From positions 735,001-799,000 of the forward strand of contig NZ_BLPF01000001.1 of the NCBI RefSeq assembly GCF_011764425.1: a stretch of 64,000 nt of DNA, read 5' to 3'. Made by a program: the position numbers and the translations under genes. This stretch comes from Phytohabitans houttuyneae (GTDB taxonomy: Bacteria > Actinomycetota > Actinomycetes > Mycobacteriales > Micromonosporaceae). Positions within the stretch are counted from its first letter, which is position 1. Each line of letters starts with the position of its first letter. Of this stretch, positions 25,470 to 37,125 are shown piece after piece. The notes under the pieces are model-generated. The model saw only the letters and a list, made by a program, of their open reading frames with translations, had not been told where the DNA came from and searched no databases.

Positions 25470-26199
25470 GGAGCTGAGCGAGCGGATGGACGCGTTCCTC
25501 GTGGACGGCGCGGCCTGCGACAAGCTGGAGGAGGTCGCGCGGCCGCCCTACGACCGCACCACGCTCGGCGACCTGGGCGTGACCGGCGTCGAGTTCGCCG
25601 CGTGGAAGAGCCACCACCCCGCGGCCCTGGCCTCAGACGTGGTGCCGCTGCGCTCCCCGGACGCCGCGGCGGTGCCCGGCCGGGTCTACCGGGTGGACGG
25701 CGAGGCGCTCTTCGCCGCGCTGGACATCTGCGAGCCGCTCCCCTTCGCCGACGGTTCGGTCGACTGGGTGTACGCCGAGCACCTCATCGAGCACGTCTCG
25801 CTGACCGCCGGCACGGCCTGGCTCACCGAGGTGCGGCGGATCCTCGCGCCCGGCGGCGTGCTCCGGCTCACCACCCCCGACCTGGCGACCTATGTGGACG
25901 GTTACCGCAGCGGCGACACGTTCTTCTCCCGCCACCGCGGCCGCATGCGCGCCGCCGGCCTGGGACCGCCGATGCCGGCACGGCGGGCCTTCATGTTCAA
26001 CCAGCTCTTCTACCTGTACGGCCACCGGTGGCTGTACGACTACGAGGAGCTGGCGTACGCGCTGGTCTCCGCCGGCTTCCCCGACACCGCGATCGAGCGC
26101 CGGGCCTTCCGGGACGGCGCACGGCCGGACGTCGCCGAACTCGACCGTGTGTTGCGCAATGACGAGAGTATCTACGTGGAGGCCACCGTTCCGGTGTAG
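25432..26199 (+). CDS. SAM-dependent methyltransferase-like protein
   Basis: 255 residues. The core DICEPLPFADGSVDWVYAEHLIEHV followed by WLTEVRRILAPGGVLRLTTPDL (motifs II-III and post-III) is that of class I type 11/12 methyltransferases acting on sugars or small molecules. The expected glycine-rich SAM motif (GxGxG) before it is not recognisable; the corresponding segment is VEFAAWKSHHPAAL. The C-terminal half has FNQLFYLYGHRWLYDYEEL, common in this subfamily. GTG 25432 is used; GTG 25441 is possible. Because motif I is missing, SAM binding is uncertain. It is in the condensation operon and could methylate the product. Confidence 0.7.
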   Translation: MARVSEWDWGRPEELSERMDAFLVDGAACDKLEEVARPPYDRTTLGDLGVTGVEFAAWKSHHPAALASDVVPLRSPDAAAVPGRVYRVDGEALFAALDICEPLPFADGSVDWVYAEHLIEHVSLTAGTAWLTEVRRILAPGGVLRLTTPDLATYVDGYRSGDTFFSRHRGRMRAAGLGPPMPARRAFMFNQLFYLYGHRWLYDYEELAYALVSAGFPDTAIERRAFRDGARPDVAELDRVLRNDESIYVEATVPV

Positions 26200-26208
26200 A
26201 ACTGGATC

Positions 26209-26691
26209 ATGAGCTATCCACCGACCCTGTACACGGGCGAGAGCGGCGAGGTCACCGCCACCTACCGGCCCGACGGCCACGAGCCCGAGCTCAGGTACCC
26301 GAAGACCGGCGGCGCCGTCCACTACCTGGCCACGCAGGCCTCGACCGCGGGCCAGTTCGGCATGTACCGCTGGGAGATGGGCCCGACGCCGAGCGGTCCC
26401 GACCCGCACTTCCACCGCACGATCTCCGAGTCCTTCTACATCCTCACCGGAACGATCCGCATCTACGACGGCACCAAGTGGATCGACTGCACTCCGGGCG
26501 ACTTCGTGCACGTGCCAGCGGGGGGCGTGCACGGATTCCGCAACGAGTCCGGCGAGCCGGCGTCGATGCTGCTGCACTTCGCGCCGGGAGCGCCCCGCGA
26601 GGGCTACTTCGAGGGCCTGCTCGAGCTGGCCGGCAAGTCCGAGGAGGAGAAGGCCGCCTTCTACCTGGAGCACGACAACCACTGGCTCTGA
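26209..26691 (+). CDS. Cupin-domain protein
   Basis: 160-residue single-domain cupin. Motif 1 is GPDPHFHRTISESFYILTG (two His and one Glu metal ligands) and motif 2 is PGDFVHVPAGGVHGF (last His), so a mononuclear metal site is complete. Small cupins of this size act as dioxygenases, isomerases, epimerases or cyclases in natural-product clusters; no specific reaction can be named. It starts 9 bases after the methyltransferase stop and is the last gene of the plus-strand operon. The following gene converges on it with no gap. Confidence 0.85.
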   Translation: MSYPPTLYTGESGEVTATYRPDGHEPELRYPKTGGAVHYLATQASTAGQFGMYRWEMGPTPSGPDPHFHRTISESFYILTGTIRIYDGTKWIDCTPGDFVHVPAGGVHGFRNESGEPASMLLHFAPGAPREGYFEGLLELAGKSEEEKAAFYLEHDNHWL

Positions 26692-27335
26692 TCAGAAGAT
26701 CGGGTCGTACGGGTTGGAGTAGCCGAGCCGGAGCTCCACTGTGGACCGGCCCGGCTCGACCAGAAACCAGGCGCACAGGCGGTACGGATTCACGATCCGC
26801 CCGGCCGGTCGGCAGTGGATGTCCGGCGTGGACGTGAAGTCGTACCAGGTCACCTGCCACCCCTTGGCGTCCCGCAGGTGGTCGCCAACCCGCCGGACGA
26901 GGGCCGGCTGCTCCGCGCCGTCACTCGCGGTGAGCGTGAAGCGGCCGGCCTCCTCGCTGACCAGCACGACGCCGGGCGGGAACGGAAGCACGGCGTCCCG
27001 GGGCGGTGGCGGCACGCCGTCGAGGAGTCGTCCACGCTCGGCGGCGTGCCGTAGCCGGCGAGCGTGACGGTGCCACCCGCCCACACGCCGACGGCCAGGA
27101 CGAGGACCGCCCCGACCGCGAGGCCCGGCCGGCGCCGCCCGCCGAGCAGCGCCCAGGCCAGCGGAAACAGCAGCACGATCGGCACGAGGAGGGCCACCTC
27201 GGCGGGCGGGAGCAGCTCGTCCGCGACCGGCTCCCCCGGCTGGACGCCCGGCCAGACCGGGAAGGTGGCCAGCAGCGCACCGCCGACCACGGCCGCACGC
27301 CCCCGCCACGACCACGTCGCCGCCGGCTTGGGCAT
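26692..27335 (-). pseudogene. Membrane protein of unknown function, frameshifted
   Basis: The N-terminal frame (ATG 27335) has three hydrophobic segments: VVGGALLATFPVWPG, VALLVPIVLLFPLAWALLG and LAVGAVLVLAVGVWAGGTV. The C-terminal frame, ending at 26692, encodes a soluble part (FTLTASDGAEQPALVRRVGD to YSNPYDPIF). Restoring one base near 27024-27030 joins them through DDLLDGVPPPP, and the total length is 3n+2. I recognise no family. It converges on the cupin gene and may be outside the cluster. A sequence error is as likely as a true mutation. Confidence 0.6.
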
Positions 27336-27503
27336 CGACCGCCACGAGAAGACCAACACACCGCCTTCGACGCGCGTACCGCCCGGCAGGTGCCACACCC
27401 CTAGGGCGTCCTAGGAGGCTAGCCCAACTCGCCGATCCATGTGCGCAAACCACCCGCGTGGCGAACGCTCCCACGAGCCGCGTCGAGCCGCAGACTATGG
27501 CGC

Positions 27504-28058
27504 ATGGGCGAGATCGTGACCACGGCCGACCTCGACTACTACGTCGTCATGGAGGGCGGAGGCCGTGCGGCGGCCGTGGTGGTAGAGGAGTTCGTGCTGG
27601 CCGGCGACCACACCGCCGCCGGCCTGGCCAGCGCGACCTGGACCACCAGCGGCTGGGGACCATCGCTGAGCCTGCGCATCCGCAAGGACTCCGACCTGCG
27701 CTCGCGGGTGACCTACGCGACGCGGCAGGGCGCGGCCGAGGCATTCCGGGTGCTGGGCGGCGGCGAGCTGCCCGACGAGAGCCAGCTACGCCGCCGGCTG
27801 CACGACTACGAACCGCTCAACACGGCCCCGCCACTGCGACTCGGCCTCACCGACGCGCCGTACTACCGCATCCTCTTCGCCGGCGAGCCACTCGACAGCG
27901 CCGCACACCCGCAGCTGCGGCTGATCGGCCACGGCCTGGCCTGGTGCGTCGACATCTCCGCCCCCGAGGGCGTCAACGTGGGCGCCGACCTCCGCGCCGC
28001 CCGCCAGGCGATGCGGCGCAACGGCCTGATCCCGGTCACCGTCGAGCGCTTCTATTAG
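27504..28058 (+). CDS. Hypothetical protein
   Basis: 184-residue soluble protein with good actinobacterial codon bias (C/G at third positions). It begins MGEIVTTADLDYYVV and ends VTVERFY. No signal peptide, transmembrane segment or family motif is recognised; length and composition suggest a compact alpha/beta protein. ATG 27504 was chosen because upstream frames lose coding character. It stands alone, followed immediately by the non-coding repeat block. Confidence 0.65.
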   Translation: MGEIVTTADLDYYVVMEGGGRAAAVVVEEFVLAGDHTAAGLASATWTTSGWGPSLSLRIRKDSDLRSRVTYATRQGAAEAFRVLGGGELPDESQLRRRLHDYEPLNTAPPLRLGLTDAPYYRILFAGEPLDSAAHPQLRLIGHGLAWCVDISAPEGVNVGADLRAARQAMRRNGLIPVTVERFY

Positions 28059-28063
28059 GAGCA

Positions 28064-29119
28064 TTTTCGAGCTACCGCGACGTCCGCCGTGGTCCGGACC
28101 GTTGCTCCCGCGGCCTCACCCTCCGCGGCCAGGCAGCTCACCCCAAACTGCCCGCTCCCCGCAGATCTCGGAAAGTCAGCGCCGGCATAGGGCCCGCGGG
28201 CGGCTCTCAAGCTGGGCGCACGGTCCATGACAATCGATCAGGGCAGGCGGCCGGTGAACTTCACACTGAGGGCCGCGTTGCTCCCGCGGCCTCACGATCC
28301 ACAGTGGCGCACGCCGCCCCCTTTCCTGGACGGCGCGGATGTCCGCCGTGGTCCAGACCCGTTCCCTGACGGCCTCACCGTCCACTGTGGCGCGGCGGTC
28401 GCCGGCGCGGCTCCCTTTCGCCCCGGGCGCCCTGCGAGGTCCCCGTGGCCCAGACGTGGCTCCCGGAGTGTCGCTCTGCGCGGTCGGCCAGCTCACCTGC
28501 AAACTGCGCGTTTCCCAGATCTTGGAGAGTTAGCGCTGCACGACTTGCGGAGTTCGTCGTCTGGAGTCCTTTCGCGGTCACCGCCTCACCCTCCGTGGCC
28601 ACCAACTCAGCCCAGGAGCCGGCTCCGGCAGATCTTGGCAAGTTAGCGTCGAAATGGCGCGCTAACTCACCAAGATTGCGAAGCTCACACCGCCTGCGCC
28701 TGATCGGCAGTCACTGACCGCGACGACGGTGCCGACCTGCGGGCAGACTTGCGCACTCCCGCCACGAAGATCCGCCGAAGCAGGACATCCTTAATCCGAA
28801 AGTCGAGGCGCTGACGTAGCGCACCAACTCGCCTAGATCTCGAAGGTTGCGCCGGCCCGCGGCCGGTGGACTTCGCTGACGGTGACGAAGCTGCGGGGCT
28901 TGGCGGCGCAGGTCGGGAGTTCGGCGAGCGCCGGTGCGGCCTCACTGCCCACAGCGGCACATCTGCAGAAGCCAGTCCCACGCTGCCCCGCGGCCGTCGG
29001 CGCCGCTCCTTCGCTCTGGACGGCGTGCGGGATCCTCCTTCGTCCGCGCTGCTGCCTTCGCCGCGGACGGGGACGGCCGTCGTGGGCGCATCGGTGCGCC
29101 CAGCTTCAGAGCCGCCCGC
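28064..29119. repeat. Non-coding block of degenerate repeats, copy 1
   Basis: About 1.1 kb without a credible gene. It opens, 6 bases after a stop codon, with a 65-bp sequence (28064-28128) containing the palindrome GGTCCGGACC; almost the same sequence is at 53968-54031. A second motif, CTCTCAAGCTGGGCGCA, occurs at 28203-28219 and inverted with a hairpin (TGGGCGCA/TGCGCCCA) at 29083-29102, about 0.9 kb apart. Inside, the sequence AGATCTTGG..AGTTAGCG recurs at 28163, 28517 and 28630 and inverted near 28820; the copy at 28630 forms a hairpin with 28660-28676 (15 of 17 bp paired). Composition differs from coding DNA. Looks like a decayed repetitive element. Confidence 0.6.
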
Positions 29120-29203
29120 GCGGCCACCGCCTGCCACCGGCGACGGGGCCGGGGCGCCGGCCTGCCCCGCGACCACGACGGAGCGCGGCGGGGGTGGGGC
29201 GAG

Positions 29204-29836
29204 CTATTGCGGGCGCTTGCGGGGGACGTGGCGGCGGTAAGCGCTGACCGTCGGGTCGTCCGCGATCCAGAAGCGCCACTCGCGGTCGTGGGCGCCGGTC
29301 ACCCCGACCCGCGGGCCGGCGGCGACCTGCGACTCCGGCACCGGGGCGGTCGGTGGGCTGAGTCGCACCGGCGAGCTGGGGGCGAGCAGGTCTACGCCGT
29401 AGGCGGTGCCGTCTATGCCCAGCGCCTGGCACAGACGGGCCGGGCCGCGGGCCAGGTCGCGCGCCACCGTGGAGCGTCGGCGCTCCGCGGCGACGTCCGA
29501 GCCGGCCACCACGGAGCCGGCGCGCAGCAGCACCGCGGACGCCTCGCCCTCGATGCCCGTGACCACGTTGGCGCACCAGTGCATGCCGTACGTGAAGTAC
29601 ACGTAGAGGTGGCCGGCCGGGCCGAACATCACCGCGTTCCTCGGCGTCCGTGCGCGGTGCGCGTGTGAGGCGGGGTCGCCGGCGGTACCCGCGTAGGCCT
29701 CGACCTCGGTGATCCGGACCGTGACCCCGCCGGCGGACAGCTCGCACCCCAGCAGGCCGCGCGCTGCCGGCAGCACCGGGCCGGCGAGCAGGTCGCGCAG
29801 CGCGCTCAGCGGGGTACGACGTGCGCGGTCGCCCAC
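29204..29836 (-). CDS. mpg: 3-methyladenine DNA glycosylase (AAG/Mpg family)
   Basis: 210-residue base-excision repair enzyme that removes alkylated purines. Family landmarks: LAGPVLPAARGLLG at the N-terminus, ITEVEAYAG with the catalytic Glu, RNAVMFGPAGHLYVYFTYGMHWCANVV (DNA intercalating and substrate pocket), and LARGPARLCQALGI. GTG 29836 overlaps the argH 3' end by 31 bp, which is the common arrangement in actinobacteria, where tyrS normally follows. Here the next gene is separated by the repeat block and the biosynthetic island. Confidence 0.92.
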   Translation of the reverse strand: MGDRARRTPLSALRDLLAGPVLPAARGLLGCELSAGGVTVRITEVEAYAGTAGDPASHAHRARTPRNAVMFGPAGHLYVYFTYGMHWCANVVTGIEGEASAVLLRAGSVVAGSDVAAERRRSTVARDLARGPARLCQALGIDGTAYGVDLLAPSSPVRLSPPTAPVPESQVAAGPRVGVTGAHDREWRFWIADDPTVSAYRRHVPRKRPQ

Positions 29837-31230
29837 TCGCGCCACCCGTCCAGCTTGTCCACCACGGACGCGAGCTGGTCGGCGACCGGGCCGGGGCCGG
29901 TGGAGCCGGGCGTGATGCGGGCGGCCAGCGCGGACCGCACCGACAGCACGTTGCGCACGCTCGGGTCGAGGTGGGGGCTGACCAGCGCCAGCTCGTCGTC
30001 GGTGACCTCGTCGAGCTGGCACTCGCGGGCCACGCAGAGCGCCACCAGGCGACCGGTCACCTCGTGCGCCTCGCGGAACGGCACGCCCTTGCGCACCAGC
30101 CAGTCGGCGACCTCGGTGGCCAGCGTGTACCCGACGGGTGCGGCGGCGACGAGGCGGTCCACCCGTACCGTCATCGTGGAGATCATGCCGGCGAGCGCCG
30201 GCAGCACCAGGTCAAGGGTGTCCACCGCGTCGAAGGCGGGCTCCTTGTCCTCCTGCATGTCACGGTCGTACGTGAGCGGGAGGCCCTTGAGCATGGTCAG
30301 CACGGTCACCAGGCCGCCGATGAGGCGGCCGGCCTTGCCGCGGGCCAGCTCGGCGATGTCCGCGTTCTTCTTCTGCGGCATGATCGACGACCCGGTGGCG
30401 AAGCCGTCGTCGAGCTCGACCCAGCCGAACTCCTGCGACGTCCACAGCACCACCTCCTCCCCCAGCCGGGACAGGTGCACGCCGACCAGCGAGGTGATGA
30501 AAAGGAACTCGGCCACGAAGTCGCGGTCGGCGACCGCGTCCATCGAGTTGGCGGCGGGCGCGTCGAAGCCCAGCTCCTTGGCCACACCGGCCGGGTCGAG
30601 CGGCAGCGACGAGCCGGCCAGCGCGCCGGCGCCGAGCGGGCTGATCGCGGCGCGGGCGTCCCAGTCGCGGAGGCGTTCGAGGTCGCGCAGCAGCGGCTGC
30701 ACGTGGGCGAGCAGCCAGTGCCCGAACGTCACCGGCTGCGCGTGCTGCACGTGCGTCATGCCCGGCGCGGGCGTGTCGATGTGCCGCTCGGCCTGCTCGA
30801 CCAGCGCGTCGGCGAGCTGCACCAGGTTGGTGGCCACGCCGCGCGCGTGGTCGCGCAGGTAGAGCCGCAGGTCGGTGGCGACCTGGTCGTTGCGCGAGCG
30901 GCCGGCGCGCAGCTTGCCGCCCAGCGTGCCGAGCCGCTCCAGCAGGCCGCGTTCGAGCGCGGTGTGCACGTCCTCGTCGTCGACGGTCGGGCGGAACGCA
31001 CCGGAGGCGCAGGCGGCCTCCAGGTCGTCCAGGGCGGCGAGCATCTGGCCCAGCTCGTCGGCGTCGAGCAGTCCCGCCCCGGCGAGCACGCGGGCGTGCG
31101 CGCGGGAGGCGGCCAGGTCGTAGGGCGCGAGGCGCCAGTCGAACTGGACGCTGACGGAGAGCCGGGCCAGGGCCTCGGCGGGGCCGCCGGCGAACCGGCC
31201 GCCCCACAGTGACGTACGCGAAGAGGACAC
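29806..31230 (-). CDS. argH: Argininosuccinate lyase
   Basis: Last step of arginine synthesis, argininosuccinate to arginine and fumarate. 474 residues, starting VSSSRTSLWGGRFAGG. The fumarase/ASL signature GSSIMPQKKN is intact. GTG 31230 follows the argG stop by 11 bases; a much longer open frame upstream to 31995 is antisense-like Arg-rich sequence and was not used. Confidence 0.96.
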   Translation of the reverse strand: MSSSRTSLWGGRFAGGPAEALARLSVSVQFDWRLAPYDLAASRAHARVLAGAGLLDADELGQMLAALDDLEAACASGAFRPTVDDEDVHTALERGLLERLGTLGGKLRAGRSRNDQVATDLRLYLRDHARGVATNLVQLADALVEQAERHIDTPAPGMTHVQHAQPVTFGHWLLAHVQPLLRDLERLRDWDARAAISPLGAGALAGSSLPLDPAGVAKELGFDAPAANSMDAVADRDFVAEFLFITSLVGVHLSRLGEEVVLWTSQEFGWVELDDGFATGSSIMPQKKNADIAELARGKAGRLIGGLVTVLTMLKGLPLTYDRDMQEDKEPAFDAVDTLDLVLPALAGMISTMTVRVDRLVAAAPVGYTLATEVADWLVRKGVPFREAHEVTGRLVALCVARECQLDEVTDDELALVSPHLDPSVRNVLSVRSALAARITPGSTGPGPVADQLASVVDKLDGWREWATAHVVPR

Positions 31231-31241
31231 GAGTGTTATTT

Positions 31242-32437
31242 CTACCCGAGCCGCGCGTCGCGGGCAGCGGCGATCCGGCTCGGCAGCCCCCACAGCTGCA
31301 CGAAGCCCTTGGCCAGGGACTGGTCGAAGGTGTCGCCGGTGTCGTAGGTGGCGAGGTTGAAGTCGTACAGGCTGGCCTCGGAACGCCGCCCGGTGACCAC
31401 CGCGCGGCCGCCGTGCAGGGTGAGGCGGATGTCGCCGGAGACGTACTTCTGGGTGTCGGCCACGAACGCGTCTAGCGCGACCTTGAGCGGCGAGAACCAC
31501 AGGCCGTCGTACACGAGCTCGGCCCAGCGCTGGTCGACGCTCTTCTTGAAGCGGGCCAGGTCGCGCTCGACGGTTACCGCCTCCAGCTCCTGGTGTGCGG
31601 TGATCAGCGCGATCGCGCCGGGCGCCTCGTACACCTCGCGGCTCTTGATGCCCACGAGCCGGTCCTCGACCATGTCCAGCCGGCCGACTCCCTGGGCACC
31701 GGCCCGCCGGTTGAGCTCGGCGACGGCCTGGAACGGGGTGACGGTCTCGCCGTCGATCGCGACCGGCGCGCCGGCCTCGAACGTGATCACGACCTCGTCG
31801 GCGTCGCGCGGCTCGGCCGGGTCGGCGGTGTACTCGTACAGGTCCTCGATCGGCGCGTTCCAGATGTCCTCGAGGAAGCCGGTCTCGACCGCGCGGCCCC
31901 ACAGGTTCTGGTCGATGGAGTACGGCGACTTGTGGCTGACGTCGATCGGCAGGCCCCGCTCCTCGGCGAGGGCGATCGCCTTGTCCCGCGTCCACGCGAA
32001 GTCCCGCGCCGGCGCCACGATCTTCAGGTCCGGCGCGAGCGCGCCGATGCCGACCTCGAACCGCACCTGGTCGTTGCCCTTGCCCGTGCAGCCGTGCGAG
32101 ACCACCGTCCCGCCGTACCGCTTGGCCGCCTCCACGAGGTGCTTGACGATCAGCGGGCGGCTGAGCGAGGACAGCAGCGGATAGCGGTCCATGTACAGCG
32201 CGTTGGCCTTGACCGCGGGCAGGCAGTACTCGGCGGCGAACTCCTCCTTGGCGTCGATCACCTCGGACTCCACGGCGCCGCAGTCGAGCGCGCGCTGGCG
32301 GATGACGGCCATGTCCTCGCCGCCCTGCCCCAGGTCGACCGCCACCGCGATCACCTCGGCGCCCATCTTGTCCGCCAGGTACGGGATGGCGACCGAGGTG
32401 TCCAGGCCGCCGGAGTACGCCAGAACGACGCGCTCAG

Positions 32438-32441
<4 letters not shown>
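31242..32441 (-). CDS. argG: Argininosuccinate synthase
   Basis: 399 residues, ATP-dependent joining of citrulline and aspartate. The ATP pyrophosphatase loop AYSGGLDTS is at the N-terminus, and [13 protein letters not shown] is also typical. The ATG overlaps the argR stop (ATGA), so translation is coupled to the repressor gene. Confidence 0.97.
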
Positions 32442-35059
<2,618 letters not shown>

Positions 35060-35063
<4 letters not shown>

Positions 35064-35950
35064 GTTTCCTCCCCAGGGACGACCATCGTCCCGAAACCTT
35101 CGGACGTGAAGACTTCGAGCAGGATGGAGTGCGCCATGCGGCCGTCGACGACGTGCGCGGCCGGCACGCCTCCCTCGACGGCCCGCAGGCACGCCTCCAT
35201 CTTCGGCACCATGCCGGACTCGAGCCGTGGCAGCAGCGTGGCGAGGTCGGCCGCGGTGATCCGCCGGACCAGGCTCGACGTGTCCGGCCAGTCGGTGTAG
35301 AGGCCGGCCACGTCGGTGAGCACGACGAGCTTGCGGGCGCCCAGCGCGACGGCCAGCGCCGAGGCGGCGGTGTCGGCGTTGAGGTTGTGCAGCACGCCCT
35401 CGGCGTCCGGCGCGACCGACGAGATGACCGGGATCCGGCCGGCGGCGATGAGGTCGGTGACGGCGGAGACGTTGACGTGCTCCACGTCACCCACCTGACC
35501 CACGTCGACCGCCTCGCCGTCCACATAGGCCGGACGGCGCACGGCGGTGAAGAGGCGGGCGTCCTCACCGGACAGTCCGACGGCGAACGGTCCGTACTCG
35601 TTGATGAGCCCGACCAGCTCGCGCCCGACCTGGCCGACGAGCACCATCCGCACGACGTCCATCGCCTCGGGCGTGGTGACCCGCAGCCCGCCGCGGAACT
35701 CGCTCTCGATGCCCAGCCGCCCCAGCATCGAGGAGATCTGCGGGCCGCCGCCGTGCACGACGACCGGCTTGAGCCCCGCGTACCGCAGGAAGACCATGTC
35801 GGCCGCGAACGCCCGCTTCAGCTCGGCGTCGATCATCGCGTTGCCGCCGTACTTGACCACGACGGTGGCGCCGTGGAAGCGGGCCAGCCACGGCAGCGCC
35901 TCGATGAGGGTGGCCGCCTTCTCCTGTGCCAGGGACACCGTCACGGTCAT
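35060..35950 (-). CDS. argB: Acetylglutamate kinase
   Basis: 296 residues of the amino-acid kinase fold. KYGGNAMID (ATP phosphate binding), VVHGGGPQI and [12 protein letters not shown] are standard. Phosphorylates N-acetylglutamate and is normally the arginine-feedback step. ATG 35950 overlaps the argJ stop (ATGA). Confidence 0.96.
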
Positions 35951-37125
35951 GTGGAGTAGGCCGAGTTCTCGTGCACGTACGCGTGGGAGAGGTCGTTGGT
36001 CCAGATGGTGGCCTCGTCGGTGCCGGCGTGCAGGTCGATCCGGATCGTCACCGCCCGGCCGGAGAGGTCGACGGCGGAGCGGTCCTCGGCGGCCGCGCCG
36101 CCCTTGCAGACCCACACGCCGTTGACCGCGACGTCGAGCGCGTCCGGCTCGAACGCGGCGGCGGTGGTGCCGACCGCGGCGAGGATGCGGCCCCAGTTGG
36201 GATCGTTGCCGAACAGGGCGGTCTTGACGAGGTTGTTCCGGGCGACCGAGCGACCCACCTCGACCGCGTCGTCTTCGCCGGCGGCGCCGACCACCTCGAT
36301 GGCGACCTCCTTGGTGGCGCCCTCGGCGTCGGCGAGCAGCTGCTGGGCCAGGTCGTGGCAGGCGGCGGTGACCGCGGCGGTCAGCTGCTCGGCGGTCGGC
36401 TCGACGCCGGAGGCCCCACTGGCCAGCAGCAGCACCGTGTCGTTTGTGGACATGCACCCGTCGGAGTCGACCCGGTCGAACGAGACGCGGGTGGCCGCCC
36501 GCAGCGCCGCGTCGAGCACCTCCGGATCGGCGACCGCGTCGGTGGTGAGCACGCTGAGCATCGTGGCCATGCCGGGTGCGAGCATGCCGGCGCCCTTGGC
36601 CATGCCGCCGACGCTCCAGCCCGACTGCCGGATCGCCGTGGTCTTCGGCCGGGTGTCGGTGGTCATGATCGCCTCGGCCGCCGCCTGGCCGCCGTCGCCG
36701 GTGAGCGCGCCCGCGGCGGCGTCAACGCCGAGCAGAAGCCTGTCCATCGGCAGCAGCTCGCCGATCAGGCCCGTGGAGCAGACCGCGACGTCGGCGGCGC
36801 CGATCCCGCCGAGCGCCGCGGCGGCGTGCTCGGCGGTGGTGTGCGTGTCCTGAAAGCCTTTGGGGCCTGTGCAGGCGTTGGCCCCGCCCGAGTTGAGGAC
36901 GACCGCGCGCGCCGCGCCGGCCCGCAGCACCTGCTGGCTCCAGAGCACGGGCGCGGCCTTGACCCGGTTGGTCGTGAAGACGCCGGCCGCCGCGTCCAGC
37001 GGCCCGTCGTTGACCACCAGCGCCACGTCGAGCCCGCTCGTCTTGAGGCCCGCGGCGACGCCGGAGGCCCGGAAACCCTTCGGCGCGGTGACGCCGACGC
37101 CCGGCTCTCCGGCCGCCGCGGTCAC
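35947..37125 (-). CDS. argJ: Bifunctional glutamate N-acetyltransferase/ornithine acetyltransferase
   Basis: 392-residue Ntn-fold enzyme that recycles the acetyl group between ornithine and glutamate. Self-cleavage would occur before the Thr in [10 protein letters not shown], giving alpha and beta chains. SGGANACTG and GNDPNWGRI are family signatures. GTG 37125 overlaps the argC stop (GTGA). Because ArgJ is present, a separate argA or argE is not needed for the cycle. Confidence 0.95.
   Translation of the reverse strand: MTAAAGEPGVGVTAPKGFRASGVAAGLKTSGLDVALVVNDGPLDAAAGVFTTNRVKAAPVLWSQQVLRAGAARAVVLNSGGANACTGPKGFQDTHTTAEHAAAALGGIGAADVAVCSTGLIGELLPMDRLLLGVDAAAGALTGDGGQAAAEAIMTTDTRPKTTAIRQSGWSVGGMAKGAGMLAPGMATMLSVLTTDAVADPEVLDAALRAATRVSFDRVDSDGCMSTNDTVLLLASGASGVEPTAEQLTAAVTAACHDLAQQLLADAEGATKEVAIEVVGAAGEDDAVEVGRSVARNNLVKTALFGNDPNWGRILAAVGTTAAAFEPDALDVAVNGVWVCKGGAAAEDRSAVDLSGRAVTIRIDLHAGTDEATIWTNDLSHAYVHENSAYST

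Noticed and set aside
1090-29203. Integrative element with attachment sites
   Set aside because: No integrase, transposase, tRNA gene or flanking direct repeats were found at either border.
31231-31995. N-terminal extension of the argH frame
   Set aside because: Arg/Pro/Gly-rich, antisense in character and overlaps argG; ArgH homology starts at 31230.
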